Below are positions 14,484-22,868 of a stretch of DNA of 45,791 bases, piece after piece. The position numbers and the translations under genes were made by a program. How positions within the stretch are numbered: the stretch's first letter is position 1; each line of letters begins with the position of its first letter. The DNA is from Bradyrhizobium sp. STM 3843 (GTDB taxonomy: Bacteria > Pseudomonadota > Alphaproteobacteria > Rhizobiales > Xanthobacteraceae), in assembly GCF_000239815.1 (NCBI RefSeq), contig NZ_CAFK01000319.1:1-45791 (forward strand), written 5' to 3'. A model generated the notes under the pieces. The model searched no databases and was not told where the DNA came from. It worked only from the letters and a program-made list of their open reading frames with translations.

Positions 14484-16052
14484 TCAGGACAGCTCCGACG
14501 GCGGAAGCTCGCGTGCCAGCCGCTCGCGCAACGGCGCAAGACGGTCGGCGTGATGTCGCCACTTGCCGATCGAGGACGCATAGATCGGCCGCCGCACCTG
14601 TACGGCGCTGGCCGTCGCTGACGGCGCCTTGCTCTGATGAAACTGCAGCACCTCGTCGTCCCAGGTCAGACCGACGAAGTCGATCAGGCGGCGGCTGACG
14701 GCCGCGTGGTCATTGATAATGTCCTCGTAGTGTACCTCCAGCAGCCTATCCGCAGGCAACGTCGCCCTCCAATGCTGGGAGAGCCGCCGGAACGCCAGAA
14801 CATGGTCGGCCAGCTGCAGCTGATCGTAAGAGAACTGAAACTTGCCCTGGAAATGCGCCTTGTACATTGCCCAGCCTGCGTCGAGCGGATGCCGCTGCAC
14901 CAGGACGATCTTCGCGTCGGGCAGCGCGGCGTGGATCAACCCGCAATACAGATAGTTCTCCAGCGTCTTGTCGACGAAGCGTATTCCGCCGCCCTGGTCC
15001 AGGGCAGCCGCCGTTTCCAAATAGCGGCGACCGAGCTCGGCCGGATCGGGTCGTACGCCGGCCGACATCGCCCTCTTCAGCTCGGCCGCAAACGCGCCGG
15101 TTTCACCGACAGAGCTCATGGCGGGATGGCTGGAGATGATCCGTTCGACCAGCGTCGTCCCTGTGCGCGGCAGGCCCGTGACGAACACCGGAGCGGCCCC
15201 TGCGTGACCGGGCGGTGCCTGCGCGATCCATTCGCGCGTGTGCGTACGGATGATGTGTTCGATCTCGGCCAGGCCAGAAGCGGGATCGGCATTGGCCGAA
15301 ACACGCTGCAGATCGCATCCCGCCTGGATGTGCGCGAAGGCGCGGTCGTGCTGATCGAGATCTTCGCATTCCTTGCCCAACGCGAAGCGCAGCAGAATCT
15401 CGCTGGACGGGGCAAGACGTCGCTCGCCCAGAAGCGCTTCCATCTCCGCGACATGGTTGCTTTCGGAAGTCTGAATCCGCAGATCGCTTCGCAAGTAGTG
15501 CGCCAGCGCATAGCCACGGTCGCGCACAATGGCAGCATCGCAATGCCGTTCCGCATCGTCGAGCGCGCCGACCATGCGCTCGGTGGCAGCAAGATTGAAC
15601 AGATATTGCGGCACGTCAGGCCGCAGCACGACGGCCCGTGAGAACAGGCTCACCGCGCGGTGGTGCCGGCCAAGCAGGCCGAACATGGCGCCGACCGCAT
15701 CGAGCGTGTCAGCCGCATCGGTGACGCGCTGCGCCGCCGCTTCCGTCGTCTGCAGGGCTGCCTGGGGATCGCCGCTGAGGAACAGGCATTTCGCGCGCAG
15801 CGCCAGGGCAATCGGGTCGTGGGGTGCGGAGGCCAGGGCGCGATCGGCGCAAACGATCGCCGCATCATGGCGGCCACGCTGCAAAGCAGTTTCGGTGAGC
15901 AGCGACCAGGCATCGTAGTCCGCCGGGTTTGCTGCCACGATTTGTGCGCAGATCCGTTCCGTGGTCTCGATGTCCCCGGTCCGAAACGCAGATCGCGCAG
16001 CTTGGATGGCCGCCGATCGCGGCGATGCTTCAGTGGGTGTTCGCGAATTCAT
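14484..16052 (-). CDS. TPR-repeat sulfotransferase family protein
   Basis: A 522-residue protein. The N-terminal half (about residues 15-235) is TPR-like helical repeats (NPADYDAWSLLTETALQRGR, APHDPIALALRAKCLFLSGD, RPDVPQYLFNLAATERMVGA). The C-terminal half is a sulfotransferase: the PAPS-binding loop FVTGLPRTGTTLVERIISSH at about 279-298, and the 3'-phosphate motif VLVQRHPLDAGWAMYKAHFQ further on. Proteins of this build sulfonate polysaccharide or peptide substrates; the acceptor is unknown. The chosen ATG follows a GTG by one codon; neither has a clear ribosome site. No neighbour suggests the pathway. Confidence 0.88.
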   Translation of the reverse strand: MNSRTPTEASPRSAAIQAARSAFRTGDIETTERICAQIVAANPADYDAWSLLTETALQRGRHDAAIVCADRALASAPHDPIALALRAKCLFLSGDPQAALQTTEAAAQRVTDAADTLDAVGAMFGLLGRHHRAVSLFSRAVVLRPDVPQYLFNLAATERMVGALDDAERHCDAAIVRDRGYALAHYLRSDLRIQTSESNHVAEMEALLGERRLAPSSEILLRFALGKECEDLDQHDRAFAHIQAGCDLQRVSANADPASGLAEIEHIIRTHTREWIAQAPPGHAGAAPVFVTGLPRTGTTLVERIISSHPAMSSVGETGAFAAELKRAMSAGVRPDPAELGRRYLETAAALDQGGGIRFVDKTLENYLYCGLIHAALPDAKIVLVQRHPLDAGWAMYKAHFQGKFQFSYDQLQLADHVLAFRRLSQHWRATLPADRLLEVHYEDIINDHAAVSRRLIDFVGLTWDDEVLQFHQSKAPSATASAVQVRRPIYASSIGKWRHHADRLAPLRERLARELPPSELS

Positions 16053-16089
16053 CACAAGCGACGGCTGACGGCCGACCCCTCAAATACGC

Positions 16090-16116
16090 TTGGCGGCCCC
16101 GAAACGGAGCCGCCAA
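16090..16116 (-). terminator. Hairpin after the phosphoesterase gene
   Basis: ttggcggc and gccgccaa with an inner ccg-aaa-cgg, between the phosphoesterase stop (16153) and the sulfotransferase start. On the minus strand it follows the phosphoesterase gene; the T-run after it is poor, so termination may be incomplete or Rho-assisted. Confidence 0.5.
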
Positions 16117-16152
16117 ACAAAGCCCATATTGGACCGGACCGATCAAGCCGTT

Positions 16153-18159
16153 TCAGTGATCGTCACGATCGCCGAAATTGAAGCTGGCGAAGAGATCACC
16201 GAGCGCCGGGCGATTCTGCGGAACGTAAGGGTTCTCGAACGAAGCCTTCGGGTTCGGCAGATTGTCGCGGCTGCGCGAGGAGATCTTCGGCAGGTCCCAG
16301 TTGCGCTCGATGAACTTCAGGATCGAGGCGTGATCGGCATATTCGTGCGAGACACGACCGCCGGTCGAGTACTTCGAGACCAGGATCATCGGGATACGGG
16401 TGCCGTCGCCGAAATAATCGACGGGCTGAATGTAGCCGGAGTCGTAGTAGCCGCCGCCCTCGTCGACCGTGAGCAGGATCGCGGTCGATTCCCAGAGCTC
16501 CTCATTGGCGCGCACCTTGTCGATGATGTTCTGCGCAAAGGACTCGAGCAGATCGATCTTCGACGACGCCGGGTGACCGTCGTTGAAGGTCGACGGCTTG
16601 ACCCACGACACCGCCGGCAGCTTGCCCTTGGCAATCGCGTCGTACAGATCATTGGTGTCGGCGAGGTGATCCTCCCGCTGCTCGGCATGGGTCATGATCG
16701 ACGCCGAGTAGAGGAACGGATTGCAGATGTTGCAATAAAGATAGGCGAGCGGCGCGATCGCCGGGTTAAGGCCGAGGCCGGGCGCGGTCTTGAAGTCGTT
16801 CCAGCGCTCGCCGAAATAGGCCCAGGAGACCTTGGCTTCGTTGAGCACGTCGCCGATGTGCTTCTGGCTCTTGACCGGCGGCAGCGTGAACGGACCATTG
16901 TTGGTCGGATCGGTGACACCGGCGCCGATATAGGCCGGGACGTAGTTGTTGAGGAGGTAGTAGCTCGACGATGCGCAGTTCGCCGAAACCTTGATGCCCT
17001 TGAGGTAGGCCGTGATCGGGGCGACGCCCGGCTGGGTCTGGTCGGAGCAGTTGGTGTAGCTGCCGCCGCTATAGCCGTCGTTGATGTACCAGTTGTTGGT
17101 ACCGGCCAGCGGATTGGGGTTCTCGATCTGGTTCGCCGGCGGCGTCGCCGGATTGCCGCTGTCGTCCTCATAATAGAGTGCGTCGGCATAGCCGAACATC
17201 ATCTGGTTGGCGAAGGTGCCGCCCATCACCGGCTGATGATAGTTGTCGAGCAGGGTGTATTCGCGGGCGAGCTTGGTCAGATAGGGCGCGTCACCCTTGG
17301 CGACGTTGTAGAAGCCCATCGCGATGTTGCCCTCGCTCAGCGCATGAGGCTGGCCGCCATTGGCGCCGGACGACACGGTTTCCTCGACCCAGGGGAACAG
17401 ATCGGCCTGACAGCCGCTCGGATTGCCATGCGTCGCCTTGGACACGTCGCAGTCGAGCTGCTGCCACATCTGATAGAAGCGATGCACCGGGCTGCCGCCA
17501 TAGGTGTCGAACAGGCTGCCGCCCTGCCCCGTCACGAGCGGATAAGGACCGTTCGGCAGGTTGCTGTAGTTGGCAATCCGCGAATCCGGCGAGCCGCCGG
17601 GCAGGCCGGTCGCGCCTGTCGTGATCAGTGCCAGGTTGGCGATGCTGTAATGGGCGCCATTGTCATCGCTCTCGGCCTGCTTGGCCAATGCGGGCGTCGC
17701 CACGCAGCCCGGCCCGTTGACCGCGGCGGTCTTGACATCGGTGTAGCAGGTCTGCGGCGCGTAGGAGGTGCCGGGTGCCTGGAGCTTGTTGCTGGTCTGG
17801 TTGTAGGGCGTCTTGTTGCCGGGCGATTGCGTGAAGACGTTGGTGTCCTGTGCCGCGAACTGGGCGGCCTTGGCATAGTTCGGACCCGGCGTGCCGTCCT
17901 TGTTGATGATGCCCTTCGACAGCAGGTTGTCGACCGTCTCGCCCCAGCGCGGTTCATAGGTGGCGAACACGTGATCGAAGGTGCGATTCTCGCCCATGAT
18001 CACGATCACATGCTTGATCGGGCTCCTGGTCTTATGATCGTTGACTTTGGGTCCGCCAAGATCGGCATCGATCGCATGGGCGTTGCCTCCCATCAGGGAG
18101 ATAATGGCTGCGGTGATCACAGTGCGATCACGCATCTGTTTCGTCAGCTGCTTCAGCAT
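16153..18159 (-). CDS. Secreted phosphoesterase (phospholipase C / acid phosphatase family)
   Basis: A 668-residue exported protein with a signal peptide ending at NAHA near residue 29. The phosphoesterase (PF04185-type) domain begins at IKHVIVIMGENRTFDHVFAT, where E-N-R-T-F-D-H carries metal-binding and catalytic residues. Further motifs are LLDNYHQPVMGGTFANQMMF, AVSWVKPSTFNDGHPASSKI, STAILLTVDEGGGYYDSGYI and HEYADHASILKFIERNWDLP (metal His/Asp). The family cleaves phosphate esters such as phosphatidylcholine. GAGGACTCG precedes the ATG. A hairpin follows the gene. A Pho-box-like repeat lies about 300 bp upstream but in the opposite orientation. Confidence 0.9.
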   Translation of the reverse strand: MLKQLTKQMRDRTVITAAIISLMGGNAHAIDADLGGPKVNDHKTRSPIKHVIVIMGENRTFDHVFATYEPRWGETVDNLLSKGIINKDGTPGPNYAKAAQFAAQDTNVFTQSPGNKTPYNQTSNKLQAPGTSYAPQTCYTDVKTAAVNGPGCVATPALAKQAESDDNGAHYSIANLALITTGATGLPGGSPDSRIANYSNLPNGPYPLVTGQGGSLFDTYGGSPVHRFYQMWQQLDCDVSKATHGNPSGCQADLFPWVEETVSSGANGGQPHALSEGNIAMGFYNVAKGDAPYLTKLAREYTLLDNYHQPVMGGTFANQMMFGYADALYYEDDSGNPATPPANQIENPNPLAGTNNWYINDGYSGGSYTNCSDQTQPGVAPITAYLKGIKVSANCASSSYYLLNNYVPAYIGAGVTDPTNNGPFTLPPVKSQKHIGDVLNEAKVSWAYFGERWNDFKTAPGLGLNPAIAPLAYLYCNICNPFLYSASIMTHAEQREDHLADTNDLYDAIAKGKLPAVSWVKPSTFNDGHPASSKIDLLESFAQNIIDKVRANEELWESTAILLTVDEGGGYYDSGYIQPVDYFGDGTRIPMILVSKYSTGGRVSHEYADHASILKFIERNWDLPKISSRSRDNLPNPKASFENPYVPQNRPALGDLFASFNFGDRDDH

Positions 18160-18625
18160 CGAGTCCTCGTGCAGATCGATAGGGGGTGCGGGGAAAGCGG
18201 GCGGCGCAGGGCGCGCCGCGTTTCAAATCGGTTACGCTCTGTTGCAGAACGTTGCGACGCTAAGCCGCACTCATGTCAGCCTGACTGCGGGAATATGTCG
18301 CATTGATTACGGAGGTTTGACTGGAGCTGCGACCTGGCCCCAACGCCGTCGTTCCGATGACAGGTTGGATTTTGGGCGGCGTGCAGAAAATGCAGACAGG
18401 TCAGCGAGGTGCAAGCGCGGAGGTAAACCGACACGGACCTGACGCGCCGCGCCTGTCATGCAGCTTTAAAGAAACTGTCACGAGCTGACGACTCAGCGGC
18501 TGCGCGGAGAACCACCGGCTGCGATCAATTGCGCTCGGCTGGTGAGGAACACTCGCGCTGCAACGGCTTGCGCCTTGCCGAGGCAATGTTGGCGGTAAGC
18601 AGCCGGCCCGGCCTTGATTGATCGC
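18160..18625. other. Intergenic, with Pho-box-like direct repeats
   Basis: No gene seen in about 465 bp. CTGTCAT at 18453-18459 and CTGTCAC at 18475-18481 lie exactly 22 bp apart (two helical turns), matching the half-site and phasing of PhoB boxes, with an AT-rich 7-mer between them at the 11-bp position. They read on the plus strand, away from the phosphoesterase gene, so their role is uncertain. A lone CTGTCAT in the gene's orientation lies at 18357-18363. Confidence 0.35.
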
Positions 18626-19018
18626 TTACCCCGTCACCGCCGCGAGATCATCATCGAGGTCGTCCTCGAGCGGGGCGAGCACCGACAAAGGCTTGGTGGA
18701 GAGCGAGATCGGCTTGCGACCGCTCGAGGCGGTGCTGCCCTGCGACACTTTGCTGTCGCGCGATTGGGCATAGAGCACGGCGCCAACCCGCCCGCCGGAT
18801 TGCAGGAGTTCACGCTCGCTGCAGGTTGCGGCGATGGCGAGAGCCAGCGAATGCAGGTGGCTGCGGCGGTAACAGAACAGCGCCAGCATCGCCCTCACGT
18901 CGCTCGAAACGCTTTCGACCAGCGCCGGCAGACCGTTCTCGCTGGCGCGATACATCTCGCCAAGCAGTTCCTCGCCAACTGGGCAGGAGTCGTCAAACGC
19001 GTCGCGGTTTGGAAACAT
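18626..19018 (-). CDS. Conserved-looking hypothetical protein
   Basis: A 130-residue soluble protein with an acidic C-terminus (LEDDLDDDLAAVTG). The middle (VRAMLALFCYRRSHLHSLAL, then AIAATCSERELLQSGGRVGA) looks like an alpha-helical, well-formed protein, unlike the opposite strand. I do not recognise the family and can infer no function. It is read in the same direction as the phosphoesterase gene but is separated from it by 466 bp. Confidence 0.6.
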   Translation of the reverse strand: MFPNRDAFDDSCPVGEELLGEMYRASENGLPALVESVSSDVRAMLALFCYRRSHLHSLALAIAATCSERELLQSGGRVGAVLYAQSRDSKVSQGSTASSGRKPISLSTKPLSVLAPLEDDLDDDLAAVTG

Positions 19019-19148
19019 CGCTCGATCCCCTCATGCGCAGATTGCAATGCGAATCGCTAACGAAGGGTTAACCACCGCGACCGGTAGTTGTACGGGGGGC
19101 CTTGATATTCCGGCATTTGCCCAGTCCAGGCCGGGTTTGAGGGCCGAA

Positions 19149-19553
19149 TCAGCCGTTCGCGGCCATGAAAATCGACAGCCCGAACCCGGTCAGGTGGTGG
19201 AGAGCCTGATCCACCCCGATCAAGGTCCAGAACCAGGGATGCTCCAGCGTCATACCGAAATGGGACGAGCAGATGCCCTTGGCCCGATCGACCGTGATGT
19301 GGATGGCGAAATCGATGAAGGCGACAAACCAGAACCGTGGTGCGACGACCAGAATCAGGGCCAGAGCGCAGGCAAGGTGGATCAGGCAATGCACGAGAAG
19401 CGGCAGTGCCCACCCCTTCTTCTGATCCTTGCCATAGGCCATCCAGGCGGTCTGGAGCACGAAGTCGGCAATGATGTGCTTGAAGGTGAGCAGCAGCATC
19501 CAGCCAAGGAGCGCACCAACCGGAACCGAGGACGATAGAGAAGGAAGAGACAA
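19149..19553 (-). CDS. DUF3307-type membrane protein
   Basis: About 134 residues with several hydrophobic helices. The segment MLLLTFKHIIADFVLQTAWM with KDQKKGWALPLLVHCLIHLA is the DUF3307 pattern (K-H-x-x-A-D-F-x-L-Q, later L-x-H-x-x-x-H), followed by DFAIHITVDRAKG and GVDQALHHLTG, all His/Asp-containing helices. Function unknown. The start is uncertain: the ATG at 19499 (116 residues) lacks a ribosome site; a TTG at 19553 has GAGAG 8 bases upstream and is used here. The frame remains open further upstream to 19751 but does not look like protein. Confidence 0.75.
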   Translation of the reverse strand: MSLPSLSSSVPVGALLGWMLLLTFKHIIADFVLQTAWMAYGKDQKKGWALPLLVHCLIHLACALALILVVAPRFWFVAFIDFAIHITVDRAKGICSSHFGMTLEHPWFWTLIGVDQALHHLTGFGLSIFMAANG

Positions 19554-19868
19554 AGCTGACGCTCTCGCTACGACTAAGCTTCGACGCACCGGAAACGGGA
19601 GGCGTTCAGCGGCATCGGTTCGAAGGCCGGCCAGTTCGACGCGTGTGCAGCTTTTATGACATTTCCGATCTCGGATTGCACGTGAAAGGGAACTCGGGAC
19701 AGCAGTCGCAAGGCGGCTTCCGCACTTAACGGTAAATCCATGCAGCGCCAACTTTCCATTGACTACCGATCTGATCGCCGCCTCGGCAAATCATCTTCAT
19801 CTCAGCTGGTTGCGTGATTGGAAAAAGATACCACCAGCGCAGCATCGCTGAAGACCGTCACTCCGGTT

Positions 19869-20753
19869 TCACTCCGCAGCCTTGGCGTCGGGATATTCCG
19901 CCAGGGCGCGGGCGCGGATCTGGGCGATGGTACGCTTCAGCGCGGCTTGCCGCGGATCAGGCATCGCGGCGGCCCGTGCTTCCGCAATCGCGCCGTCGAG
20001 GTCGGCCAGCGGCAGCGCGCCGTCAAAGGTCGGCTTGGCCAGCCCGTTGATGATCGCATGCCAATCGGCAAGCCCCTGCCAATAGGCGTCGCCCTGCCCC
20101 TGGACCATGGTCGCCGTCGCGATCAGGGCCGGCGCCGAAGCCGGCTGCTTGTCCAGGCAGCGGGCGATCATATGCAGCCAGCGCTCGACCCAGATCCGCT
20201 CTTCGGCGTAGCGCACAGACGACAACCGCCATCTCTTGAGCGCGGCAAAGGATTTCAGGCGGCTGACCGCGCCTTTGGAGGCAATCGAGAAACGGAGCGA
20301 CATCCGCCTGCGGCGCAGCCAGCCGACCTTCTCGAACGCGGTCATCAAGGAGTTCGCCGCAGCCTCGGGCAGCACGGCGACCAATTCATCGAGGCGGAAC
20401 CGCCTGATGTCGTGGATTGCGCGATGGCGGGCCATCGCGCCGGCTTCCAATTCAGCCAGCTTGAGCTGCGCGATGCGAATCAGATCCTCATAGGCCATCC
20501 GCTGCGCCAGCAGCTGCGCGAGCTCACACAGCATGGCCGTGTCGACGTGCGGCCGGCCGACAAAGCGCCTGATGCGATCGACATAGAGCTGCGCGTAACT
20601 CGGCCCCTGATAGTCGATCAGGAGATGGATGTGCTCCGAGACGATGGACGCCGCCGCCTCCGGGAGGCCCTCAGGCAGGAATGGCGTCGGCGCATCGTCG
20701 TCGCCGATGACATCCGCGAACAGGTAACGCAGTGAGGAGAGAATGCTCGCCAC
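19869..20753 (-). CDS. Stand-alone DUF6537 protein (like the C-terminal part of IorB)
   Basis: A 294-residue protein. YAQLYVDRIRRFVGRP, then LAQRMAYEDLIRIAQLKLAE and FRLDELVAVLPEAAANSLMT, then RLKSFAALKRWRLSSVRYAE, correspond to the helical DUF6537 region normally found after the gamma domain of indolepyruvate:ferredoxin oxidoreductase beta subunits. Here there is no oxidoreductase domain and no iorA-like gene nearby. The start appears to be GTG, with GGGAGG 12 bases upstream. It follows the membrane cNMP-binding gene by 20 bp and is probably co-transcribed with it. Assignment rests on remembered motif patterns, so a profile search is needed; function unknown. Confidence 0.7.
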   Translation of the reverse strand: MASILSSLRYLFADVIGDDDAPTPFLPEGLPEAAASIVSEHIHLLIDYQGPSYAQLYVDRIRRFVGRPHVDTAMLCELAQLLAQRMAYEDLIRIAQLKLAELEAGAMARHRAIHDIRRFRLDELVAVLPEAAANSLMTAFEKVGWLRRRRMSLRFSIASKGAVSRLKSFAALKRWRLSSVRYAEERIWVERWLHMIARCLDKQPASAPALIATATMVQGQGDAYWQGLADWHAIINGLAKPTFDGALPLADLDGAIAEARAAAMPDPRQAALKRTIAQIRARALAEYPDAKAAE

Positions 20754-20773
20754 CTCTGGCCATGACCTCCCGA

Positions 20774-21442
20774 TCAGGCCGACTTCGCCGTAACGGCGGC
20801 CGCGGCGGTCTGCTGTGCCAGCCGGCGCTCCAGGGTCTCGATATTTTGGAACAGCCGCGCGCTGGCGAGGCGCAGGAAATAGAAGGCGAAGGCAGGGTTC
20901 TGCACGTAGAGCTGCTCGACCTGGTCATAGCTGACCGAGAGGATGAGGCCGTCCTCGTCGCATTCCAGCGTCTGCGTCCGCGTATTCGAGGGTGAGATCA
21001 TGCCGAACTCACCGACGATGGCGCCGACCGGCAGCTCGATGCCGGACTCGACCAGGCGAAAGCGGCCGCTGACGATGTAATACATGCTGTCGGCCTTCTC
21101 GTCCTTGTAGAACAGCACTTCGCCTGCGGTGCATTTGCGCTCCGTCATGAACGGCTTCAGCCATTCCATCGAGAGATCGCTGCTGACCGACCGTTTCACG
21201 TCGCGAACGAGCTGCAGCATCTGGTGAAGCCGATAGCTGTTCAACGGCAGCAGCACGCCGTGAAGCGCGATCACCGGGTAATTGTGGGTCGGTATCGCGG
21301 TCGCGATCAGGACGATGTTGGTGAGGATCGCAAAGACCCGAAGCGGGATCATCGTCCGCATCGACAGCGTCGCTACCACGAAAATCGATGCAAACAGGCT
21401 GCCGGCGGCACCTGCGTGCTCTACGAGATGAGAAGTGTCCAT
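20774..21442 (-). CDS. Membrane-anchored cyclic-nucleotide-binding-domain protein
   Basis: A 222-residue protein. About 75 N-terminal residues hold three hydrophobic segments (GSLFASIFVVATL, VFAILTNIVLIATAI, YPVIALHGVLLPL). A linker leads to a CNBD (about 98-215): GEVLFYKDEKADSMYYIVSG, FRLVESGIELPVGAIVGEFG. The phosphate-binding cassette reads GEFGMISPSNTRTQT: the Gly-Glu pair and an Arg are present, so cNMP binding is possible. There is no DNA-binding helix, so it is not a Crp regulator; three helices plus CNBD recalls Popeye-type proteins. It is divergent from a cNMP-gated channel gene and upstream of a DUF6537 gene. Confidence 0.8.
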   Translation of the reverse strand: MDTSHLVEHAGAAGSLFASIFVVATLSMRTMIPLRVFAILTNIVLIATAIPTHNYPVIALHGVLLPLNSYRLHQMLQLVRDVKRSVSSDLSMEWLKPFMTERKCTAGEVLFYKDEKADSMYYIVSGRFRLVESGIELPVGAIVGEFGMISPSNTRTQTLECDEDGLILSVSYDQVEQLYVQNPAFAFYFLRLASARLFQNIETLERRLAQQTAAAAVTAKSA

Positions 21443-21752
21443 TCGAGCTCAACCAGACTTCTGGACGCGAGACGGAAACGTCGCCACTAGGACGTTTCGG
21501 TCTTCACTGACTGTGTCCGCCAGGACTCTTGATATACGGCGAAAAAGCGACGTTTTAACCGGCTTTCGCCGTGCAGCAGAGAAATTCCGCTCCGTAAGCC
21601 GTCCGAAAAGGGGACAGGTGCAAAAGAGGAGAGGTAAGAGAAGGCGCCCGGGCGGTGTCGTTGACGACACTGGCCCGGACAGGCACCTTCCCCGCCACCT
21701 TCCATAAACGCCCCAGACCGGGATTTTCATCGAGCACAGGCGCCCATTTTCG
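21443..21752. other. Divergent intergenic region between two cNMP-binding genes
   Basis: 310 bp with no convincing gene. The clearest element is a dyad of 8-bp arms, gaaacgtc (21475-21482) and gacgtttc (21491-21498), separated by 8 bases and starting 33 bp before the CNBD gene. cgacgttt occurs again near 21549. The dyad could be an operator for either unit. Confidence 0.5.
21475..21498. promoter_or_regulatory. Dyad gaaacgtc-N8-gacgtttc
   Basis: Perfect 8-bp inverted arms between the divergent cNMP-binding-protein and K+ channel genes, close to the former's start. No regulator is encoded beside it, so the binder is unknown. Confidence 0.45.
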
Positions 21753-22868
21753 ATGTCCAAACCGTTACTGTTCCCGAATTTGGCGTCGTTCCTGACCGCA
21801 ACGGCCGGTCGTCAGACGACGCGGGCGGACTATGCGGCTGTTGTCATCGGCACTGGCGCCATGGTCCTGCTCACGGTGGATGCGGCCTATGACGCGGCAG
21901 CGGGCGCAATTTGCGGCGTGCTGTGGGCTTGTCTTGCCTTCTTCGTCTTGCAGTGGGGGGTGCGGGTTCACTGGGCGCAGCAGGCCCGCTATACCCTCTC
22001 TTATCTATGTTCCGAAGGCGGCGTGCTGGATACCGCCTCGGCGCTTGGGGTGCCGTTCGCGCTGGCGCTCGGCGTGGAGCAAAGATCGGCCTGGCTGTTC
22101 GCGGTCCTGTGGCTGGTCAAGGTCATCCCCGGGATTCCCGGTCTGCAGCGGCTGCGCCGGGTGCTGGTGATGGAGGCCAGGCCCCTGCTCAGCGTATTCG
22201 TGCTGTTCCTTCTGGTGTTGTTTCTCGGCTCGGTCGCCGAATACACACTGGAACACGAGGCCCAGCCGGCGACCTTCGGCAGCGTGCCGCAAACCTTGTG
22301 GTGGGCGGTCGTGACCCTGACCACCACGGGCTACGGCGACGTCGTGCCCGTCACGCCGCTGGGACGGGTGATCGCGGCCATGGTGATGATCTCGGGCCTG
22401 GGCGTGTTCGGGCTGTGGACCGGTATTCTCGCCACCAGCTTTGCCGCCGAGACCAGGCGAGACAATTTCCTCAAGACCTGGGAGTCCGTCAGCAAGGTTC
22501 CCTTCTTTGCCACGCTCGGCCCGTCCGCCATCGCCGACGTGACCCATATGCTGCGCACCATCGATCTGCTGCCGCGGACCACCATCATCCGCAAGGGGCA
22601 GCCGGGCGATTGCATGTACTTCATCGCCTCCGGCGAGGTCGAGGTCGACCTGCCCGGCAAGAAGGTCCGGCTCGGCGAAGGCGCTTTCTTCGGCGAGATG
22701 GCGCTGCTTGGGAATAATCTGCGCTCCGCCAATATCTCGACCACCAAGCTCTCGAAGCTGTTGGTGCTCGATCTGGTGGATTTCCGCCTTCTGATGGCCC
22801 GCCACCCTGATCTGGTCCAAAGTATCGACGCCGAGGCCAAGCGGCGCGCATTGGAGAATACGACATGA
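21753..22868 (+). CDS. MlotiK1-type cyclic-nucleotide-gated potassium channel
   Basis: A 371-residue six-helix channel. The selectivity filter is TTTGYGD at residues 190-196, with the pore helix PQTLWWAVVTLT before it and an S6 segment (AAMVMISGLGVFGLWTGILA) after. The S4 region (LVKVIPGIPGLQRLRRVLVM) has few positive charges, as in the non-voltage-gated MlotiK1 channel of Mesorhizobium. A CNBD fills about residues 248-371: YFIASGEVEVDLPGKKVRLG, GEMALLGNNLRSAN (residues 314-327; R324 contacts the cyclic phosphate in homologues). Its stop overlaps the next gene's start by 4 bases. Divergent from another membrane CNBD gene. Confidence 0.92.
   Translation: MSKPLLFPNLASFLTATAGRQTTRADYAAVVIGTGAMVLLTVDAAYDAAAGAICGVLWACLAFFVLQWGVRVHWAQQARYTLSYLCSEGGVLDTASALGVPFALALGVEQRSAWLFAVLWLVKVIPGIPGLQRLRRVLVMEARPLLSVFVLFLLVLFLGSVAEYTLEHEAQPATFGSVPQTLWWAVVTLTTTGYGDVVPVTPLGRVIAAMVMISGLGVFGLWTGILATSFAAETRRDNFLKTWESVSKVPFFATLGPSAIADVTHMLRTIDLLPRTTIIRKGQPGDCMYFIASGEVEVDLPGKKVRLGEGAFFGEMALLGNNLRSANISTTKLSKLLVLDLVDFRLLMARHPDLVQSIDAEAKRRALENTT

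Noticed and set aside
16090..18306. 738-codon open frame on the plus strand
   Set aside because: Antisense to the secreted phosphoesterase, which has clear motifs; the plus frame is low-complexity Val/Arg/Gly sequence.
18614..19060. 148-codon frame on the plus strand
   Set aside because: Antisense to 18626-19018; the minus-strand product looks more like a folded protein. The choice is not certain.
20774..21442. Crp/Fnr transcription factor
   Set aside because: There is a CNBD but no helix-turn-helix; the N-terminus is three membrane helices.
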